Positions 6,942 to 8,237 of a stretch of DNA of 8,237 bases are shown in pieces. A program made the translations under genes and the position numbers. The number at the start of each line of letters is the position of its first letter. Position 1 is the first letter of the stretch. Location of the stretch: the NCBI GenBank assembly GCA_036568625.1, contig DATCSF010000158.1, positions 1 through 8,237 on the forward strand, read 5' to 3'. This stretch comes from 66-474 sp036568625. GTDB taxonomy: Bacteria > Pseudomonadota > Gammaproteobacteria > Xanthomonadales > Rhodanobacteraceae. The notes beneath the pieces were generated by a model, which was not told the origin of the DNA, did no database searches, and was given only the letters and a program-made list of their open reading frames with translations.

Positions 6942-7819
6942 GTGGCGATCGACTCGACCTGCGGCAGGTGCGACGCGCTTTCGCACGCGCCGCGGCCACT
7001 TATGAACGTCACGATGCGCTGCAACGCGAAGTCGAATCGCGCCTCATCGACAGCCTCGATTATTACGAAGGCAAGCCGCAACGCGTGCTCGACATCGGTT
7101 GCGGCACCGGCCGCGGCACCGCGCTTTTGAAGAAGCGCTGGCGCGACGCCCACGTGATCGCATTGGACGTGTCGCTGCCGATGCTGCGCGAAGCCCGTCG
7201 CCACCACGGCTGGCGGAAGCCTTATCAGCGCGTGTGCGCGGACGGACAGGCGCTGCCCTTTCGCGACCGCAGCATGGACGTGGTGTATTCCAACCTCTGC
7301 ATGCAGTGGTGCGAGACGCCGCGTCCGCTGCTCGCGGAATGCGCGCGGGTACTGAAACCCGGCGGATTCATGGTGGCTTCAAGCCTGGGGCCGGACACCC
7401 TGTCGGAATTGCGCGCAGCCTGGGCCGCGGCGGATGCGACGCAGGCGCATGTGGGGCGTTTTTTCGACATGCACGACATCGGCGACGCCGCGCTTGCTGC
7501 AGGCCTCAAGGATCCGGTGCTGGATACCGATCACGCCACGCTCGAATATCCCGATGTCCGAGCCTTGCTGCACGATCTGAAGGGCGTCGGTGCCACCCAT
7601 GCCGATCGTGAACGCCCGCGCGCACTCACCGGCAAAGCGCGCTTCAAGACGATGCTGGATGCTTACGAAACCCGTCGCCGCAACGGCCGCATTCCCGCAA
7701 CGTGGGAAATCGTGACATTGCATGCCTGGGGTGCGCCGGAGAATTTCCTGCCGCGTTACGGCGGGCGCGAAACACCGTTTGAAGTGATCAAGTGGGCCAA
7801 CCGTCCGCCACGCACCTGA
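6938..7819 (+). CDS. bioC: Malonyl-[ACP] O-methyltransferase
   Basis: BioC uses SAM to methylate the free carboxyl of malonyl-ACP, so that fatty-acid synthase can elongate it to a pimeloyl ester. The 293-residue protein has a class I methyltransferase fold. The N-terminal VRRAFARAAATYERHDALQ (11-29) is characteristic of BioC. Motif I is VLDIGCGTGRG (50-60). The acidic residue after strand 2 is D77 (IALDVS). LPFRDRSMDVVYSNLCMQW (106-124) and RVLKPGGFM (137-145) follow. It is about 40 residues longer than the 251-residue E. coli protein, mostly in the C-terminal half, a length I recall as common in pseudomonads and xanthomonads. The start overlaps the bioH stop (ATGA at 6938-6941). It is the last gene of the operon; the next 418 nt contain no gene. 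Confidence 0.94.
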   Translation: MSGDRLDLRQVRRAFARAAATYERHDALQREVESRLIDSLDYYEGKPQRVLDIGCGTGRGTALLKKRWRDAHVIALDVSLPMLREARRHHGWRKPYQRVCADGQALPFRDRSMDVVYSNLCMQWCETPRPLLAECARVLKPGGFMVASSLGPDTLSELRAAWAAADATQAHVGRFFDMHDIGDAALAAGLKDPVLDTDHATLEYPDVRALLHDLKGVGATHADRERPRALTGKARFKTMLDAYETRRRNGRIPATWEIVTLHAWGAPENFLPRYGGRETPFEVIKWANRPPRT

Positions 7820-7870
7820 TGCGGCGCCGGCCCCTGCTCAGCTCGCATCCCGTTTTGATCAGCTTTGCCG
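7820..7870. other. Short non-coding stretch after bioC
   Basis: I see no gene here and no classic GC-stem plus T-run terminator. A GC-rich patch, GGCGCCGGCCCC, is followed by CGTTTTGATC, which is a poor terminator candidate. The first strong RNA hairpins downstream of bioC are those of repeat copy 1. Confidence 0.5.
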
Positions 7871-8108
7871 CGTCGAACGGGACGCGCACCGCGCCTTGGC
7901 GTCGTTGTCGAGAACGGTATCCCAAGCGCCAGGGAAGCTCTGATTTTGCTCGTCATCCCGGAATCGCGAAGCGATATCCGGGACCCAGCGACTTTGCATT
8001 TCAGTGTGTCGCGCGAAAGTCACTGGGTCCCGGCTTTCGCCGGGATGACGAGTGATGGGATTGATCAGAGGTTCCCTCGGCCGCCCAACAGTTCAGCCAA
8101 TCGAATGG
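7871..8108 (+). repeat. Long direct-repeat unit, first copy (flank plus element)
   Basis: This unit begins CGTCGAACGGGACGCGC, continues GTCGTTGTCGAGAACGGTA and CAAGCGCC, and then enters repeat element copy 1. The same order restarts at 8109, so each element carries the same left flank. The flank is 60 nt here and 53 nt in the second copy, because of a 7-nt length difference around 7888-7899. Beyond that difference the offset between copies is constantly 231 nt. About 31 nt after the end of copy 1 (8078-8108) have no partner in view. Confidence 0.85.
7931..8077 (+). repeat. Palindromic MITE-like repeat, copy 1 (complete)
   Basis: This 147-nt element has outer ends AGGGAAGCTCTGAT (7931-7944) and ATCAGAGGTTCCCT (8064-8077), inverted repeats matching at 13 of 14 positions. 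The inner closing stem CTCGTCATCCCGG (7949-7961) pairs perfectly with CCGGGATGACGAG (8040-8052). Arm A (7956-7983) is a 12-bp stem with a GAA loop and one bulged A. Arm B (7980-8031) pairs GGGACCCAG-c-GACTTT with AAAGTC-a-CTGGGTCCC, giving 15 pairs and one mismatch. Arm C (8028-8045) is TCCCGGC-TTTC-GCCGGGA. The arms share bases with one another and with the closing stem, so a cloverleaf and a single long hairpin are competing folds. No ORF of note, no tRNA motifs and no clear target-site duplication are seen. It is the first strong structure downstream of bioC and may end that transcript. Confidence 0.9.
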
Positions 8109-8237
8109 CGTCGAACGGGACGCGCGCCGGCGTCGTTGTCGAGAACGGTACTCCAAGCGCCAGGGAAGCTCTGATTTTGCTCGTCATCCCGGAATCGCGA
8201 AGCGATATCCGGGACCCAGCGACTTTGCATTTCAGTG
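8109..8237 (+). repeat. Long direct-repeat unit, second copy (cut by the window edge)
   Basis: It repeats the flank of the unit starting at 7871, with a 7-nt shorter middle and a change of TATCCC to TACTCC, and then enters element copy 2. The array evidently continues to the right, and the number of units cannot be seen. Confidence 0.85.
8162..8237 (+). repeat. Palindromic MITE-like repeat, copy 2 (left 76 nt only)
   Basis: All 76 visible bases are identical to the first 76 of copy 1, including the outer end AGGGAAGCTCTGAT, the closing-stem half and the whole of arm A. Such identity suggests a recent duplication or gene conversion. Confidence 0.9.

Noticed and set aside
7756..8055. Small open frames across the end of bioC and repeat copy 1 (66 codons minus, 87 codons plus)
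   Set aside because: Both run through repeat palindromes or bioC antisense, lack ribosome sites and show no protein-like features.
7931..8077. tRNA-like gene suggested by the cloverleaf fold
   Set aside because: There is no T-loop GTTCRANNC, no anticodon arm of normal size and no CCA end, and the arms are far too long for a tRNA.
7845..8110. Similar minus-strand peptides (VPFDA...) in both direct-repeat flanks, as a decayed gene
   Set aside because: The similarity comes from the shared CGTCGAACGGGAC block. Outside it the nucleotide match disappears and no continuous frame is kept.
7871..8237. CRISPR array
   Set aside because: The unit is about 231 bp, with repeats of more than 100 nt, only two copies in view and shared flanking sequence. 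There are no short, uniform repeats with unique spacers and no cas genes.
7931..8237. Integron attC sites (imperfect palindromes at intervals)
   Set aside because: No RYYYAAC/GTTRRRY core pair bounds the elements, no gene cassettes lie between them and no integrase gene is visible.

Overview
The window is high-GC DNA with dense, tightly packed genes. It looks like chromosome from a gammaproteobacterium of the Xanthomonadales (Rhodanobacteraceae/Xanthomonadaceae type). That placement rests on my recollection of the BioB, BioF and UbiA sequences and of the bioB-bioF-bioH-bioC order; no search was run. All protein genes are recognisable housekeeping or transport genes. The unexplained structure lies in the spacers.

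Layout, left to right. (1) The first 28 codons of a Nu-class (YfcG-like) glutathione S-transferase gene run off the left edge on the minus strand. (2) A 252-bp spacer holds a palindromic repeat (copy 0). (3) A minus-strand APC-superfamily amino-acid permease follows. (4) A 159-bp divergent promoter region leads to ubiA (4-hydroxybenzoate polyprenyltransferase, ubiquinone synthesis) on the plus strand. (5) comF/gntX-like phosphoribosyltransferase lies on the minus strand, and its stop is 1 nt from the ubiA stop. (6) A 171-bp divergent spacer between comF and bioB is filled largely by a second, diverged and inverted repeat (copy X). (7) bioB-bioF-bioH-bioC form a plus-strand operon with gaps of 3 nt, 12 nt and a 4-nt overlap. 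(8) A 418-bp spacer to the right edge contains one complete repeat element (copy 1) and the start of another (copy 2), in a direct repeat with about 231-bp period that leaves the window.

The four biotin genes cover both ends of the pathway. BioC methylates malonyl-ACP so that fatty-acid synthesis can build a pimeloyl chain. BioH removes the methyl ester to give pimeloyl-ACP. BioF condenses this with alanine to make 7-keto-8-aminopelargonate, and BioB inserts sulfur into dethiobiotin. BioA and BioD, which act between BioF and BioB, are absent here and must be encoded elsewhere.

The most interesting item is the repeat family: four copies in 8.2 kb, all in spacers. Each has a core closed by the inverted repeat CGTCATnCCGG/CCGGGATGACG that can fold either as a three-armed cloverleaf or as one long hairpin. 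Copies 0 and 1 are also wrapped in an outer imperfect terminal inverted repeat (AGGGAAGCTCTGAT/ATCAGAGGTTCCCT in copy 1), and copy 2 shows the same left end, so this form looks like a non-autonomous MITE-type element. No transposase, CRISPR array, tRNA or rRNA gene is visible.
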